Positions 52,225 through 61,834 of a stretch of DNA of 64,000 nucleotides are shown one piece after another; within the stretch, counting starts at the first letter, position 1, and every line of letters begins with the position of its first letter. The notes below the pieces were generated by a model. The model saw nothing but the letters and a program-made list of their open reading frames with translations. It did not search any database and had not been told where the DNA came from. The position numbers were made by a program, and so were the translations under genes. The DNA lies in the NCBI RefSeq assembly GCF_002158905.1, contig NZ_CP021431.1, positions 1,922,001 through 1,986,000 on the forward strand. Direction: 5' to 3'. Origin of the DNA: Yoonia vestfoldensis (GTDB lineage Bacteria; Pseudomonadota; Alphaproteobacteria; Rhodobacterales; Rhodobacteraceae).

Positions 52225-53459
52225 CGATCCAGCCTGCCTGCCGCCAGCGCCGACAGCGCCACCATCACCGCAGCCATGCCCAGCATCAGCGCCAGACCGC
52301 CCGCCTGATAGGTCAGCCCTGACAGCAAAGTGCCGATCAACCGCCCTGCGGCATTGGCCATGTAATAGAAGCCCACATCCATCGTGACCCGTTCGGTCTT
52401 GGTAAAGGACAGGATCAGATAGGAATGCAGCGCGGAATTGACCGCAAAGATCGCGCCAAAGATCAAGAGCCCCAGCACCAGCGTCACCGTCAGCCAGCCC
52501 TGCGGCCCCTCTGCCAGCAGCGCCGCCATGGTCAGGATCGCAGGCACCGCTGCCAGCCCCCAGGCCCAGCGCCGCGCCGCCCCGATCAGGTCCGAAGCGG
52601 GCCGCCTATCCGCGCGCAGCAGCTTGGGTGCCGCCGCCTGCACCGCGCCATACAGGATGATCCAGACCGCCATGAAACTGCCGATCATGAAAAACGCGGT
52701 CCGGTTACCCGCGACACTGCCATCCGACAACACCGCATAGAAATAGATCGGGATGCCCACGACAAACCAGATATCGCGCGCGCCGAACAGGAACACGCGC
52801 GCCGCGCTGAGCCAGTTGACGTTATGGGATTTGGAAAAAACGTCCGAGAATTTGGCCCCCTTGCGCCCTTTGGGCAGGCCCGCAGGCATGAAGGCCAGCA
52901 CCGCGCAAAGGATCACCCCCAGCAATGCCGCCATCACCAGCACCGCGCTTGTGAACCCCAGCAGCGCCAGCAATGCCGCCCCCAGCAGAAAGCCCAGACC
53001 CTTGACCGCATTCTTTGATCCGGTCAGCAAAGCGACCCAGCGGAACAGACCACCCTCGGGGGCCAGGATCTTGACGGCGGATTTGGATGCCATCTTGGCC
53101 AGATCCTTGGCCACACCGCTGGCCCCTTGCACCAGCATCACAAAGATGACCGATGCGCCGATGGCCCAGCTGGGATCAAGCTGCGCCAGCGCCAGCAAAG
53201 CTGCGACCTGTAACCCCAATCCTGCATAGAGCGTCGATGTCAGCCCGAACCGCGCCGCGATCCAGCCTGCCGACAGGTTGGTGACGATGCCCGCGATCTC
53301 ATAAAGGACAAACAGATAGGCCAGCTGCACCGGCGAAAAGCCCAACGTGTGAAAATGCAGCAGCACCAGCATCCGCAGCGCGCCATCGGTCAGCATGAAG
53401 GCCCAATAAGACGCGGTGACAGCGATATAGGCGTTCATCCCCGCCGCGCGCGCGGTCAC
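52218..53459 (-). CDS. arsJ: Organoarsenical efflux MFS permease ArsJ
   Basis: 413 residues with about 12 hydrophobic segments. MFS motif [14 protein letters not shown] and a long polar centre ([51 protein letters not shown]), as in ArsJ. It lies directly after an ArsJ-associated GAPDH gene with a 4-base overlap. GAPDH forms 1-arseno-3-phosphoglycerate from arsenate, and ArsJ expels it, giving arsenate resistance. The identification rests mainly on this gene pair. Confidence 0.9.
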   Translation of the reverse strand: MTARAAGMNAYIAVTASYWAFMLTDGALRMLVLLHFHTLGFSPVQLAYLFVLYEIAGIVTNLSAGWIAARFGLTSTLYAGLGLQVAALLALAQLDPSWAIGASVIFVMLVQGASGVAKDLAKMASKSAVKILAPEGGLFRWVALLTGSKNAVKGLGFLLGAALLALLGFTSAVLVMAALLGVILCAVLAFMPAGLPKGRKGAKFSDVFSKSHNVNWLSAARVFLFGARDIWFVVGIPIYFYAVLSDGSVAGNRTAFFMIGSFMAVWIILYGAVQAAAPKLLRADRRPASDLIGAARRWAWGLAAVPAILTMAALLAEGPQGWLTVTLVLGLLIFGAIFAVNSALHSYLILSFTKTERVTMDVGFYYMANAAGRLIGTLLSGLTYQAGGLALMLGMAAVMVALSALAAGRLDRH

Positions 53460-54457
53460 AGCGCGGCACCCACCATCAAGGCCACATCAACCAACCGATG
53501 CGCATAGCCCATTTCATTGTCATACCAGACGTATAGCTTTACCTGCGTGCCGTTCACCACCATGGTGGACGGCGCATCGACAATCCCCGACCGCCTGTCA
53601 TTGGTGTAATCGGCCGATACCAGGGGCCGGTCTTCATAGCCCAGGATGCCTTTGAGCGGGCCATCGGCGGCGGCTTTCATCAAGGCGTTGATTTCCTCGA
53701 CAGAGGTCGGGCGCGGCACTTCGAACACGCAATCGGTCAGTGATCCGTTCAGCAAAGGCACGCGCACCGCATGGCCGTTCAGCCTGCCGGCCAGTTCGGG
53801 ATAGATCAGCGTGATCGCGGTCGCGCTGCCTGTGGTCGTCGGGATCAGCGCATTCAGCGCGGACCGCGCGCGGCGCAAATCCTTGGCGGGCCGGTCCACG
53901 ATGGTCTGGGTATTGGTGACATTATGGATCGTCGTGATCGACCCATGCGTGATGCCGATCCCTTCCAGCAGCACTTTGACCACGGGGGCAAGGCAATTGG
54001 TGGTGCAGGATGCCGCCGTGATGATCTGGTGCAATGCCGGATCGTAAGTATCAGAATTGACGCCATAAACGATATTCGCCGTTGGCCCGTCCTTGACCGG
54101 CGCAGAGACCACGACCTTTTTCACCCCCGCTGCGAAATAGGGGGCAAGCTTGGCCGCTGTCTTGAACATGCCGGTGCAATCGATCACCACATCGACCCCG
54201 TCCAGCGGCAGGGCGGCAATATCCTTGGTCCCGATAAAGGGCAGCCGCGTGCCGTTGATCGTCAGGCTGTCCGCGTCATGGGCGAAATCGGCATCCCAGC
54301 GGCCATGCACCGTGTCGAATTCCAGCAGATGCGCCTGCATCGCCGGATCGCCCACGGCATCGTTGATCCATGCGATCCGCGCGCCCTTTTCCAACAGCGG
54401 CCGCAAGGCGAGCTTGCCAATCCGGCCAAGGCCGTTGATCGCATAGGTGGTCATCAT
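53456..54457 (-). CDS. ArsJ-associated glyceraldehyde-3-phosphate dehydrogenase
   Basis: About 333 residues; three consecutive ATGs (54460, 54457, 54454) are possible starts. Rossmann NAD site [16 protein letters not shown], catalytic cysteine in [12 protein letters not shown], phosphate-binding arginines, and [16 protein letters not shown] at the end. In this operon it should use arsenate in place of phosphate and hand the product to ArsJ. Overlaps the ArsR-ArsC gene by a base at least. Confidence 0.92.
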   Translation of the reverse strand: MMTTYAINGLGRIGKLALRPLLEKGARIAWINDAVGDPAMQAHLLEFDTVHGRWDADFAHDADSLTINGTRLPFIGTKDIAALPLDGVDVVIDCTGMFKTAAKLAPYFAAGVKKVVVSAPVKDGPTANIVYGVNSDTYDPALHQIITAASCTTNCLAPVVKVLLEGIGITHGSITTIHNVTNTQTIVDRPAKDLRRARSALNALIPTTTGSATAITLIYPELAGRLNGHAVRVPLLNGSLTDCVFEVPRPTSVEEINALMKAAADGPLKGILGYEDRPLVSADYTNDRRSGIVDAPSTMVVNGTQVKLYVWYDNEMGYAHRLVDVALMVGAAL

Positions 54458-55284
54458 CATATCTCCGACGGGGATTGCGCGATCTGATCGACCGCCTTTT
54501 GCAGGGCCACCCGGTCAAGGCTGGCGATGGGCAGGGCCGCAAACAGGCTGATCCGGTGGGCAAGCCCGTCATAGGTCCGCTGGAAAGACAGGCTTTGCGC
54601 GGCATCCGTGCCAGTGGCTTTGACCGGATCGGGCATCCCCCAATGGGCGCTGACGGGTTGGCCTTGCCATGTGGGGCCATCCTCGTTCGCGGCTTGATTG
54701 CAGACGGTAAAGACGAAATCAAAGGCAGGCGCATCGGGACCGGTAAAGACGGTGACGTTCTTGGCGGATAGAGCCGCGATATCATGCCCTTTGGCGCGTA
54801 ACATGTCGCGCGCGACCGGGTGCAGCGCGGACCGGGGCAAGGTGCCGGCCGAATAGGCGTTGAACCGGTCACCTGCGTGGTTGCGCAGGATGGATTCGGC
54901 AAGGATCGAGCGGGCGGAATTCCCGGTGCAGATGAAAAGCACGTTATATTTGGGCGATGTTACCGGATTTTTTGCAAAAAGCGCGGGGGTGCAAAGCTCT
55001 GGCCTGCCCCGACAGCAATCGTTGAAAAGATAGTCAACGGTCTGGCTGACTGCCCCCATCGCGACGCGATATTGCAGCGATGTGGCGATGCGGTCCTGTG
55101 TCACCAGCCCCGCCTGCATCAGCGCCGACAGATAGGCCGACAGGGTTGATGGCTTGATATCCAGCGCCTGCGCCAATTCGCCCGCAGGCACACGGTCGGG
55201 ATAGCGCCGCATCAGCAGGCGGAACAGGGCCAGCCGCTGGGGGTGGCCAAGGGTGGTCAGGCGGGTGCAGATCTCATTTTCCAT
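54457..55284 (-). CDS. ArsR-ArsC fusion: regulator plus low-molecular-weight-PTP-type arsenate reductase
   Basis: 275 residues. Residues 1-95 are an ArsR winged helix ([30 protein letters not shown]) with cysteines C90, C91 and C98 that could bind arsenite. Residues 113-270 are an LMW-PTP/ArsC domain with P-loop CTGNSARS (nucleophile C119) and a second cysteine C195 in [16 protein letters not shown]. Related ArsC domains usually carry another cysteine just before PVW (GExCP); here the position is glycine. First gene of the ars operon; a perfect palindrome overlaps its start. Confidence 0.9.
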   Translation of the reverse strand: MENEICTRLTTLGHPQRLALFRLLMRRYPDRVPAGELAQALDIKPSTLSAYLSALMQAGLVTQDRIATSLQYRVAMGAVSQTVDYLFNDCCRGRPELCTPALFAKNPVTSPKYNVLFICTGNSARSILAESILRNHAGDRFNAYSAGTLPRSALHPVARDMLRAKGHDIAALSAKNVTVFTGPDAPAFDFVFTVCNQAANEDGPTWQGQPVSAHWGMPDPVKATGTDAAQSLSFQRTYDGLAHRISLFAALPIASLDRVALQKAVDQIAQSPSEI

Positions 55285-55305
55285 ATTTCACGAATATATG
55301 AAATA
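55284..55305. promoter_or_regulatory. ArsR operator candidate upstream of the ars operon
   Basis: TATTTCA (55284-55290) and TGAAATA (55299-55305) form a perfect 7-base inverted repeat around 8 AT-rich bases, touching the start codon. Binding there would block transcription or translation start of arsR-arsC. Confidence 0.65.
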
Positions 55306-55359
55306 ATGATCCTGCCAAGCCGGTTTCGGCGGTTTTACAAAAACTTCACATGACCCCTG

Positions 55360-55977
55360 TCAGGCGATCCCCAGCACCCAATCGGCCATGGCAGGCAGCA
55401 GCGCATCCAGCAGCGCCTGAAACCCCGCGACAAGCGCGGCAGGGCTGTCATTGGCGACCGGCACCGATTGGGTGAACCGGCGGGTTGCCAGAACGCGCTG
55501 GTCGCGGTCGTTCAGCACGGTCAGCGTGATGTCGATGGTGGCGACGGGGATGCCATCGGCACCGACGGTCACATCAAAGGCATCAACCCGCGTCAAAAGC
55601 GCGCTATCGGGGACCGGCCCACCCTCGGCAGGGCCGACATAGCCGATCCGGCCGCTGCCCGAGATGCTGCGCACCAGCAGCGATTGCACAACGCGGGGCA
55701 ATTCGGCGGTCCAGCGCGCATCGGGCAGATAGGTGATCGCGGCGGCATTGGGCCGGACCAGAATCCGGTCGCTATTGATCGCCGCCGTGGTATCGGGCAG
55801 CGCGACCAGCAGGGTCCGCCGGGTCTGGCGCCCGGTGGTGCTGGCGCTGCGCGGGATCAGGTCATAGGTGGCGCGCGCGGTGCCCGCCGCATTCAGCGCG
55901 GACACGGCGCTGCATCCGCCAAGGGCGACGGCCCCGCCAAGAATGGCCAATCGGCGCGACAATTGGATTGGGGTCAT
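55360..55977 (-). CDS. ABC-type transport auxiliary lipoprotein (PqiC/MlaA-type helper)
   Basis: 205 residues with a lipobox (AVALGGCSAV, C22). The mature region (ATYDLIPRSAS, RTLLVALPDTTAAINSDRILVRPNAAAITYLPDARWTAELPRVVQSLLVRSI) matches the ABC-transport-auxiliary (PqiC-like) domain found with MCE systems. It is 4 bases after the MCE gene and is the last gene of a four-gene lipid transport operon. Outer-membrane side partner of the MCE protein. Confidence 0.88.
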   Translation of the reverse strand: MTPIQLSRRLAILGGAVALGGCSAVSALNAAGTARATYDLIPRSASTTGRQTRRTLLVALPDTTAAINSDRILVRPNAAAITYLPDARWTAELPRVVQSLLVRSISGSGRIGYVGPAEGGPVPDSALLTRVDAFDVTVGADGIPVATIDITLTVLNDRDQRVLATRRFTQSVPVANDSPAALVAGFQALLDALLPAMADWVLGIA

Positions 55978-55981
55978 GATG

Positions 55982-57676
55982 TCATCTCCGGTATTCGGGA
56001 ACGCGGTTGTCTAGGATGAACCCCGCAGGGTCGTTTTCGATCCGCCGCGTCAGGCCGTTCAGCGTGGCGATCAGGCCGCGCGCCTCGGTCGCAAGGCGGC
56101 TGAGTTCGGTCAACCCGCCGGTGGAAAAATCGCTGATCCCCGGCGCCGATTGGGCGACGGCATCCTGCACCTGCACCACGACCTGATCGGCCCGCGCGAT
56201 CAATGCGCGCAGATCGGCGGCAATGGCTGGCACATCGCTGGTCACATCCTCGACCGCCGTGCTGATCCGGTCAGCCGAGAGCCGCAGATCGGATAGCACC
56301 GGCCCGATATCGGTCTGCAACAGGTCATTGGCGCTGTCAAAAGTCGTCTGCGCCGATCCCAGCGCGCCATCGACCACCCCCAGCGTGGTGTTCAGCGCCG
56401 CAAGGGATGTCTGCGCCTGCGCGATCAGCTCGGTGGCAGAGGTGATCGCCATCTGCGTATCATCGGCCAAAGGTGTCAGGCGGCTGGTGAAACCTGTCAC
56501 ATCGGCGGCCACATCCTCGACCGCGACCGCCGCTGTCTGCACCGCACGCCGCACATCCGAAACGATCAGCGGCAGGTCGGTATTGACCACCGTTTCAATC
56601 GTGGCAACGGCGGCGCGTGCTTCGGTGATGAAGGCGGCACCGTCACCTTCGACCAGCATTTCGAGGCTTTCAGAGGCGGTGGTCACGGCATCAAAGGCAA
56701 TCGTTGCATCGGCCAGCGTCGTTTCCAGCTCGACCAGCCGCGCATTCAGCAGGCTGGCGGTATCGCTGAACCCGTCCAGCGTCTGGCCGGTGCGCAGCTG
56801 GATATCCTGCACCGCCGCATAGGTCTGCGCGACGGTATCGGACACTTGCGCAAGGATCGCGGGGATCTGGTCGCGCAGCAGGTCTTCGGCCAGCCCAAAG
56901 GCCCCTTCGGCGCGGTCCAGCATCGGGCCGGTCGTGTTCAGCACCACATCGGCGGACACAAAGGCCTGTTGCACCGCGACCAGCGCGCTATCGGTGCTGC
57001 GCAGCGTGACTTCCACCGCCTCGCCGATCGTGTCCAGCCGTTCGGTGAACTGGGTGATCTGCGCGGTCGCATCCCGCACGGTGCCGCTGATTTCGGAAAA
57101 ATCGTTCAGCGCCTGATCCAGCCGCCCAGTGGTGCGCGACAGGTTGCGCAGGATATCCGCGACCAGCGCCTGATTTTCCGCCCCTGCAAAGCCCTGCACC
57201 TGTTGCAGCAACAGCCGCGCCTCGGCCAGAAGGTTCGGCGCATCCTCGACCAGCGCCTGCACCGTAGAGCGTTTGGACTCGATGATCGGCAGGCCACCTG
57301 CGATTGTCGTGATCGGCGCGGCCGCCACATCCCTTGCCGACAAAGAGATGAAAGCCACCCCCGTCACCCCTTGCGATTGCAGCTGCGCAATCGTGGCCGT
57401 GCTGATCGGCGTGGCGGCATCAACCTCGATCGTGGTAAAGACCTTGGACGGGTCATCCTCGAAAATGCGCAACCCGATGACAGAGCCGACCGCGATGCCG
57501 TTATAGGTGACCGCACCTGCGGCATCCAGCCCGGACACATCATCCAGCAAGATCCCATAGGTCATATATTGCCGGTCCAGCTGCACCGCGGCAAGCCAGA
57601 TGAAAAACCCCAGCGTGCCCAGTATCGCCGCCAGCGTGAACATCCCGATCAGAACGAAATTGGCACGGGTTTCCAT
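55982..57676 (-). CDS. MlaD-family MCE protein
   Basis: 564 residues. An N-terminal membrane anchor (NFVLIGMFTLAAILGTLGFFIWLA) is followed by one MCE domain (YMTYGILLDDVSGLDAAGAVTYNGIAVGSVIGLRIFEDDPSKVFTTIEV) and then about 400 residues of helical, alanine/threonine-rich sequence. That long part could form the periplasm-spanning helical barrel, unlike the short E. coli MlaD. It carries lipids between membranes with its ATPase and permease neighbours. Confidence 0.9.
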   Translation of the reverse strand: METRANFVLIGMFTLAAILGTLGFFIWLAAVQLDRQYMTYGILLDDVSGLDAAGAVTYNGIAVGSVIGLRIFEDDPSKVFTTIEVDAATPISTATIAQLQSQGVTGVAFISLSARDVAAAPITTIAGGLPIIESKRSTVQALVEDAPNLLAEARLLLQQVQGFAGAENQALVADILRNLSRTTGRLDQALNDFSEISGTVRDATAQITQFTERLDTIGEAVEVTLRSTDSALVAVQQAFVSADVVLNTTGPMLDRAEGAFGLAEDLLRDQIPAILAQVSDTVAQTYAAVQDIQLRTGQTLDGFSDTASLLNARLVELETTLADATIAFDAVTTASESLEMLVEGDGAAFITEARAAVATIETVVNTDLPLIVSDVRRAVQTAAVAVEDVAADVTGFTSRLTPLADDTQMAITSATELIAQAQTSLAALNTTLGVVDGALGSAQTTFDSANDLLQTDIGPVLSDLRLSADRISTAVEDVTSDVPAIAADLRALIARADQVVVQVQDAVAQSAPGISDFSTGGLTELSRLATEARGLIATLNGLTRRIENDPAGFILDNRVPEYRR

Positions 57677-58461
57677 CACTCGGTCTCTTTCGGCTTGGCC
57701 ACCGGGGTGGCGGCCCTTGCGCGGGGCCCGTGGAAATATTCATGCACCCAAGGGTGGTCGAGTGCCAGCATCTCTTGCATCGTGCCAACGGCAAGCACTT
57801 TCTTATCGGCCAGCACCGCGATCCGGTCGCAGATCGCATGCAGGCTGTCCAGATCATGCGTCACCAGAAACACCGTCAGCCCCAAGGAGGATTGCAATTG
57901 CTTGATCAATGTATCGAAAGCCGCAGCGCCGATCGGGTCAAGCCCCGCCGTGGGTTCATCAAGGAACACAATTTCGGGATCAAGCGCGATCGCGCGGGCA
58001 AAGCCGGCCCTTTTGCGCATCCCGCCCGATAATTCCGACGGGTAATTATCCTGCGCCTTGTCGGGCAGCCCGACCATGCGGACCTTGATCCCCGCCAGCA
58101 AGGCGCGCAGGTCATCGTCAAGATCCAGCTGTTCGCGCATCGGCGCTTCGACATTCTGGCGCACGCTGAGCGAGGAAAACAGCGCGCCATCCTGAAACAT
58201 CACACCCCAGCGCCGCCGCAATGCGCGGTAATCATCGGCATCGCTGTCACGCACGCTTTGGCCAAAGACGTCGATCTGGCCTTCGGCGGGTTTCAGCAGC
58301 CCGACGATAGAGCGCAGCAGCACCGATTTGCCGGTCCCCGACCCGCCCACGACGCCGATGATCTCGCCGCGCTTCACGTCCAGGTCCAGCCCGTCATGCA
58401 CCAATGTCGCGCCAAAGCGCGTCACAAGGCCGCGCACGCGGATGATGGCATCATCGCTCAT
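57676..58461 (-). CDS. Mla-type ABC ATPase (MlaF-like)
   Basis: 261 residues from the ATG at 58461 (MSDDAIIRVRGLVTRFG). Walker A GGSGTGKSVLLRSI, signature LSGGMRKRAGFARAI, Walker B IVFLDEPTAGLDP. The GMRKRAG form is typical of MlaF. Its start overlaps the permease stop and its stop overlaps the MCE start. Confidence 0.94.
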   Translation of the reverse strand: MSDDAIIRVRGLVTRFGATLVHDGLDLDVKRGEIIGVVGGSGTGKSVLLRSIVGLLKPAEGQIDVFGQSVRDSDADDYRALRRRWGVMFQDGALFSSLSVRQNVEAPMREQLDLDDDLRALLAGIKVRMVGLPDKAQDNYPSELSGGMRKRAGFARAIALDPEIVFLDEPTAGLDPIGAAAFDTLIKQLQSSLGLTVFLVTHDLDSLHAICDRIAVLADKKVLAVGTMQEMLALDHPWVHEYFHGPRARAATPVAKPKETE

Positions 58462-59591
58462 CACACCCCCACAATCGCGAAAAAGATCGAAAACAGCGCA
58501 TCCGCGACGATCACCATGAAAATCGCCATGACCACCGAGGCCGATGTCTGCCGCCCCAGGCTTTCGGCATCGCCGCCGACCTTCATGCCATGATAACAGC
58601 CGATCACCCCGATGATCAGCGCAAAGAACGGTGCCTTGATCATGCCGACATTGAAATGCCACACATCGGTATTGCTGACCAACCGCGCGTGAAAGACGGC
58701 GGGCGAGACGTCAAGCTCGACCCAGGACATCAACGCGCCGCCCAACAGCCCCGCCATATTGGCGATCAGCCCCAGCGCGGGCAGCATCACCACCAGCGCC
58801 AGAACGCGCGGCACGATCAAGATCGCCACCGGGTCCAGCCCCAGCGTGCGCAACGCGTCGATTTCCTCGCGCATTTTCATCGAGCCGATGGCGGCGGTAA
58901 AGGCCGAGCCCGACCGCCCCGCGACGATGATCGCGGTCAGCAGGATGCCCAATTCGCGCAGGATCGAGATGGCGATCAGGTCCACGACAAAGACCTCGGC
59001 CCCGAATTGGCGCAATTGCGCAGAGCCTTGGAACGCCAGCACCACCCCGATCAGAAAGGCCATCAAGACCACGATGGGCACCGCCTGCAGGCCGACTTGC
59101 TGGCAATGATGCACCACTGAGGTCAGCCGCAGCGCGCGCGGATGCCGGATCACATACCCGATTGTCGCGATGACCTGTCCGAAAAACGACAGCATTTCCA
59201 GCCCATTGCCCGCAGCGCGCATGACATTGCGCCCCAGCCTGTCAAGCTGGTCCAGCAACTGCGCCGGCGGCTGTGCATCCGCATCTTTTGGGGGCAGGTT
59301 CTGGCGGACGGTCTCGATCAGCTGGGCCTGCGCCGCGCTGGCGCCGGTGATCTCGGCCTTTGCCTGCTGGGCAAGCTCCAGCACGAACCAGGCGCCTGCG
59401 GTATCCATATGCGCCAGCTGGGCGATATCAATCGCCTTGGCCCCTGCCGCCTGTTGCCGGATCGCGGCGCGGTCCAGATGTTCGAAACTGTCGATGGTCA
59501 AGCGCCCCTGCACCGACAGCCCAGCGCCATCGCTGTCAAAGCGGGGCTGGCCGGACATATCCGGTGCGGTTTGCAATTGGGTGGCGGACAT
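58461..59591 (-). CDS. STAS-MlaE fusion permease
   Basis: About 376 residues from the ATG at 59591 (MSATQLQTAPDMSGQPRF). The first ~110 residues form a STAS/MlaB-like domain (GRLTIDSFEHLDRAAIRQQAAGAKAIDIAQLAHMDTAGAWFVLELA). The rest is an MlaE permease with IVVLMAFLIGVVLAFQGSAQLRQFGAEVFVVDLIAISILRELGILLTAIIVAGRSGSAFTAAIGSMKMREEIDALRTLGLDP. The fusion supplies the MlaB role. Head of the operon. Confidence 0.92.
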   Translation of the reverse strand: MSATQLQTAPDMSGQPRFDSDGAGLSVQGRLTIDSFEHLDRAAIRQQAAGAKAIDIAQLAHMDTAGAWFVLELAQQAKAEITGASAAQAQLIETVRQNLPPKDADAQPPAQLLDQLDRLGRNVMRAAGNGLEMLSFFGQVIATIGYVIRHPRALRLTSVVHHCQQVGLQAVPIVVLMAFLIGVVLAFQGSAQLRQFGAEVFVVDLIAISILRELGILLTAIIVAGRSGSAFTAAIGSMKMREEIDALRTLGLDPVAILIVPRVLALVVMLPALGLIANMAGLLGGALMSWVELDVSPAVFHARLVSNTDVWHFNVGMIKAPFFALIIGVIGCYHGMKVGGDAESLGRQTSASVVMAIFMVIVADALFSIFFAIVGV

Positions 59592-59676
59592 GTTTCCTCG
59601 GATCAAAGGCGGCGGGCGGCGCGTCCCTTGGGTCGCATATCGCCACGACCTGGGCAAGCGCGGGCTGCACTTCAGG

Positions 59677-59690
59677 TTGATTTGCGTCAA
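59677..59690. promoter_or_regulatory. FNR-like box upstream of the universal stress protein
   Basis: TTGATTTGCGTCAA matches TTGAT-N4-ATCAA with one mismatch. Its centre is about 83 bases before the usp start and about 90 bases before the divergent Mla operon. Confidence 0.6.
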
Positions 59691-59766
59691 GGCAGCCCCC
59701 CCGCCGATCTGCGATGCATAAGGAACGTGCGACAATGTCGCGCGCTGCAACATAAAGGAAATCACC

Positions 59767-60618
59767 ATGGACCGTTTGACAGCCCTGATCGTCGTCGATG
59801 CCGCCTGTTCCGACGACCGCATCCGCCATTATATCAGCAGCCTGCCCGCAGATGGCGTGCATCTGTCGGTGCTGGTGGTCGGCGCGGCCCCGTCGCTGCC
59901 GATGTGGGCCTATGGCTCGGCACCTTACGGGCCGATCATCTTTCCCGAAAACTGGCATGAAACCTATCAGGCCGGCGGCAGCGAAGTTGCTGATCGCGCC
60001 GATGTGATCGAAAAACTGTTACAGGCGGCCGGTGTGGCCGGTGATGTCACCTCTGCCTATGGCGAAATCTCGGTGCTGGATGACCAGATCGCGGCGCGCG
60101 CGGCGCTGTGCGATGTGGTGCTGATTGATCCGGCTTTGGCACAGGCAGAACTGACGTTTCAGCAAGCGCTCGAAGGGGTGTTGTTCAAGACGCCGGTCGC
60201 TGTCGCGCTGAATGCGGCGGGGGTTGATGGCGTGGTGCAGGCCAAGCATCCGATGCTGGCCTGGGACGGCAGCCTGCCTGCGCTGCGTGCGCTGCACCGC
60301 GCCTTGCCGATCCTGCGCCAGGCCGCACAGGTCACGGTGCTGGTCATCGATCCCGACCCGCATGGTCCCGAAGGCCAGAACCCCGGCAGCGATGTCGCCA
60401 CCTGGCTGACACGGCATGGCTGCAACGTCACCTTGCAGCAATCGCCCAGCGCGGGGCAGGATATCGGCCATTGCCTGCTTGCACGCGCCGCCGAGATCGG
60501 CACGGATCTGATCGTGATGGGCGCCTATGTCCATTCGCGCGCGCGCCAGCGCATCCTGGGCGGCACCACGCAGATCATGGTCAGCCAGACAGACCGCGCC
60601 GTCCTGCTGGCGCATTGA
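59767..60618 (+). CDS. Universal stress protein (tandem UspA domains)
   Basis: 283 residues consisting of a degenerate first and a better preserved second Usp domain. The second ends in the nucleotide-binding type motif VMGAYVHSRARQRILGGTTQ. AAGGAA precedes the ATG. An FNR-like box upstream suggests induction under low oxygen. A terminator separates it from the convergent phasin gene. Confidence 0.9.
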   Translation: MDRLTALIVVDAACSDDRIRHYISSLPADGVHLSVLVVGAAPSLPMWAYGSAPYGPIIFPENWHETYQAGGSEVADRADVIEKLLQAAGVAGDVTSAYGEISVLDDQIAARAALCDVVLIDPALAQAELTFQQALEGVLFKTPVAVALNAAGVDGVVQAKHPMLAWDGSLPALRALHRALPILRQAAQVTVLVIDPDPHGPEGQNPGSDVATWLTRHGCNVTLQQSPSAGQDIGHCLLARAAEIGTDLIVMGAYVHSRARQRILGGTTQIMVSQTDRAVLLAH

Positions 60619-60625
60619 CGGATCA

Positions 60626-60649
60626 GCGCCGGGTCTTGCGGCCCGGCGC
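60626..60649. terminator. Bidirectional terminator between usp and phasin genes
   Basis: GCGCCGGG (60626-60633) and CCCGGCGC (60642-60649) form a perfect 8-base stem around 8 bases between the two converging genes. Confidence 0.65.
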
Positions 60650-60660
60650 AGCCCCTGGCG

Positions 60661-60996
60661 CTAGTCGGATTTGGCGGCGTCAGGATGCAGCTCTGCGGCC
60701 ATGCGCCCTGCTGCCGTGATCAGCTTGCCGGTCTCGGCCTGATATTGCGCAAAGGCCTTTTGCAAGAACGCAGCCTGCAGATGCTGGGCCTCGGCCAGCG
60801 ATTTGCACTGCAACAGGGCCTGCTGCAGATCAAGATCTTCCTTGAAACGCAGCGCGACAAAGGATGCCAGATTGCTGCCCAGCTCGGTCATCGCGTCGAT
60901 CCATACAGGGGTCATCCAGGATGCGGCAGGCGCCATGGCAGCAAGCGTGTCCAGCACATCGGGCGCAAATCCGTCTTTGGTGGTATCTTGTGTCAT
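60661..60996 (-). CDS. Phasin-like protein
   Basis: About 111 residues from the ATG at 60996 (MTQDTTKDGFAPDVLDTLAAM), preceded by AGGAGG. Amphipathic, helical, with ASFVALRFKEDLDLQQALLQCKSLAEAQHLQAAFLQKAFAQYQAETGKL, the typical phasin heptad-like core. Phasins coat polyhydroxyalkanoate granules. An FNR/Dnr-like box TTGAC-N4-GTCAA lies 60 bases upstream. Confidence 0.85.
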   Translation of the reverse strand: MTQDTTKDGFAPDVLDTLAAMAPAASWMTPVWIDAMTELGSNLASFVALRFKEDLDLQQALLQCKSLAEAQHLQAAFLQKAFAQYQAETGKLITAAGRMAAELHPDAAKSD

Positions 60997-61055
60997 CACG
61001 GGTCCTCCTTGGCCATCGGGATGCGCGATCATGACATCAATCGCGCGGCTTGGCC

Positions 61056-61069
61056 TTGACCTGCGTCAA
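61056..61069. promoter_or_regulatory. FNR/Crp-type box upstream of the phasin gene
   Basis: TTGACCTGCGTCAA is a perfectly symmetric TTGAC-N4-GTCAA, one base per half-site away from the FNR consensus. Centre about 66 bases before the phasin start. Confidence 0.58.
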
Positions 61070-61789
61070 TCAGGCCGCGCGGTCAAAGCGCACATCGCCC
61101 CAGATCGGCAGGTGATCCGAGGCCAGCAGGCTTTGCCTTGTCTGCACCACGCCCCCATCCGTCAAAGCGATATCGCGGCTCAGCGCGATCCGGTCCAGCG
61201 CGGCCATCGGCATCGCGGCATGAAACGACTTGCCCGGCGCATGCACCGTGAAAGCCGCGCGCAAGCAATCCAGCCCGCGCGTCGGCGACCATTCGTTGAA
61301 ATCCCCCAGGATCGCCGTGGGCCGCCCGTCGGTGGCCAAGGCCGCGCTGATCGCGGCCAGCTGGCGCTGGCGGTGAAACCGGGTCAGCCCCAGATGCGTG
61401 GCGATCACGCTGAACGGGCCACCCATGTCAAGATCGACGCGCAGCGCGCCGCGCGGTTCCAGCCCCGGCAGGATCAGCGGTTTCACATCCGTGACAATGC
61501 TGCCGCGCCGCACCAGCACCGCATTGCCATGCCAGCCCAGACTGTCGCCCTGCCGCGCCAGCGGAACCAGATCGTAATCCGTGTGTTGCCTGATCATATC
61601 GGGCGACAAGGCCCCCGGCCTGCCGCGCCAGCGGAAATCAGCCTCTTGCAGGGCGATGACGTCGGCCTCGAGCCTTGCCAGAATATCGACGATCCGGCCC
61701 GGATCATAGCGCCCGTCAACGCCTTTGGCCTTGCGGATGTTGTAAGACGCCAGCCGCAAGGGTCGTGACTTGTGAGAAAGGCTTGTCAT
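61070..61789 (-). CDS. Endonuclease/exonuclease/phosphatase-family protein
   Basis: 239 residues from the ATG at 61789. EEP motifs: RLASYNIRKAKG, ALQEADFRW, WHGNAVLVRRG, ATHLGLTRFHRQRQ, ILGDFNEWSP and the catalytic LLASDHLPIWGDV. Likely a Mg-dependent phosphodiesterase; nucleic acid, lipid headgroup or other substrate cannot be told. It ends next to the FNR-like box of the phasin promoter. Confidence 0.9.
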   Translation of the reverse strand: MTSLSHKSRPLRLASYNIRKAKGVDGRYDPGRIVDILARLEADVIALQEADFRWRGRPGALSPDMIRQHTDYDLVPLARQGDSLGWHGNAVLVRRGSIVTDVKPLILPGLEPRGALRVDLDMGGPFSVIATHLGLTRFHRQRQLAAISAALATDGRPTAILGDFNEWSPTRGLDCLRAAFTVHAPGKSFHAAMPMAALDRIALSRDIALTDGGVVQTRQSLLASDHLPIWGDVRFDRAA

Positions 61790-61834
61790 GGCCATGATAT
61801 AGGAACGCCCCGCGCGGATGAAAGAGACAGACCA

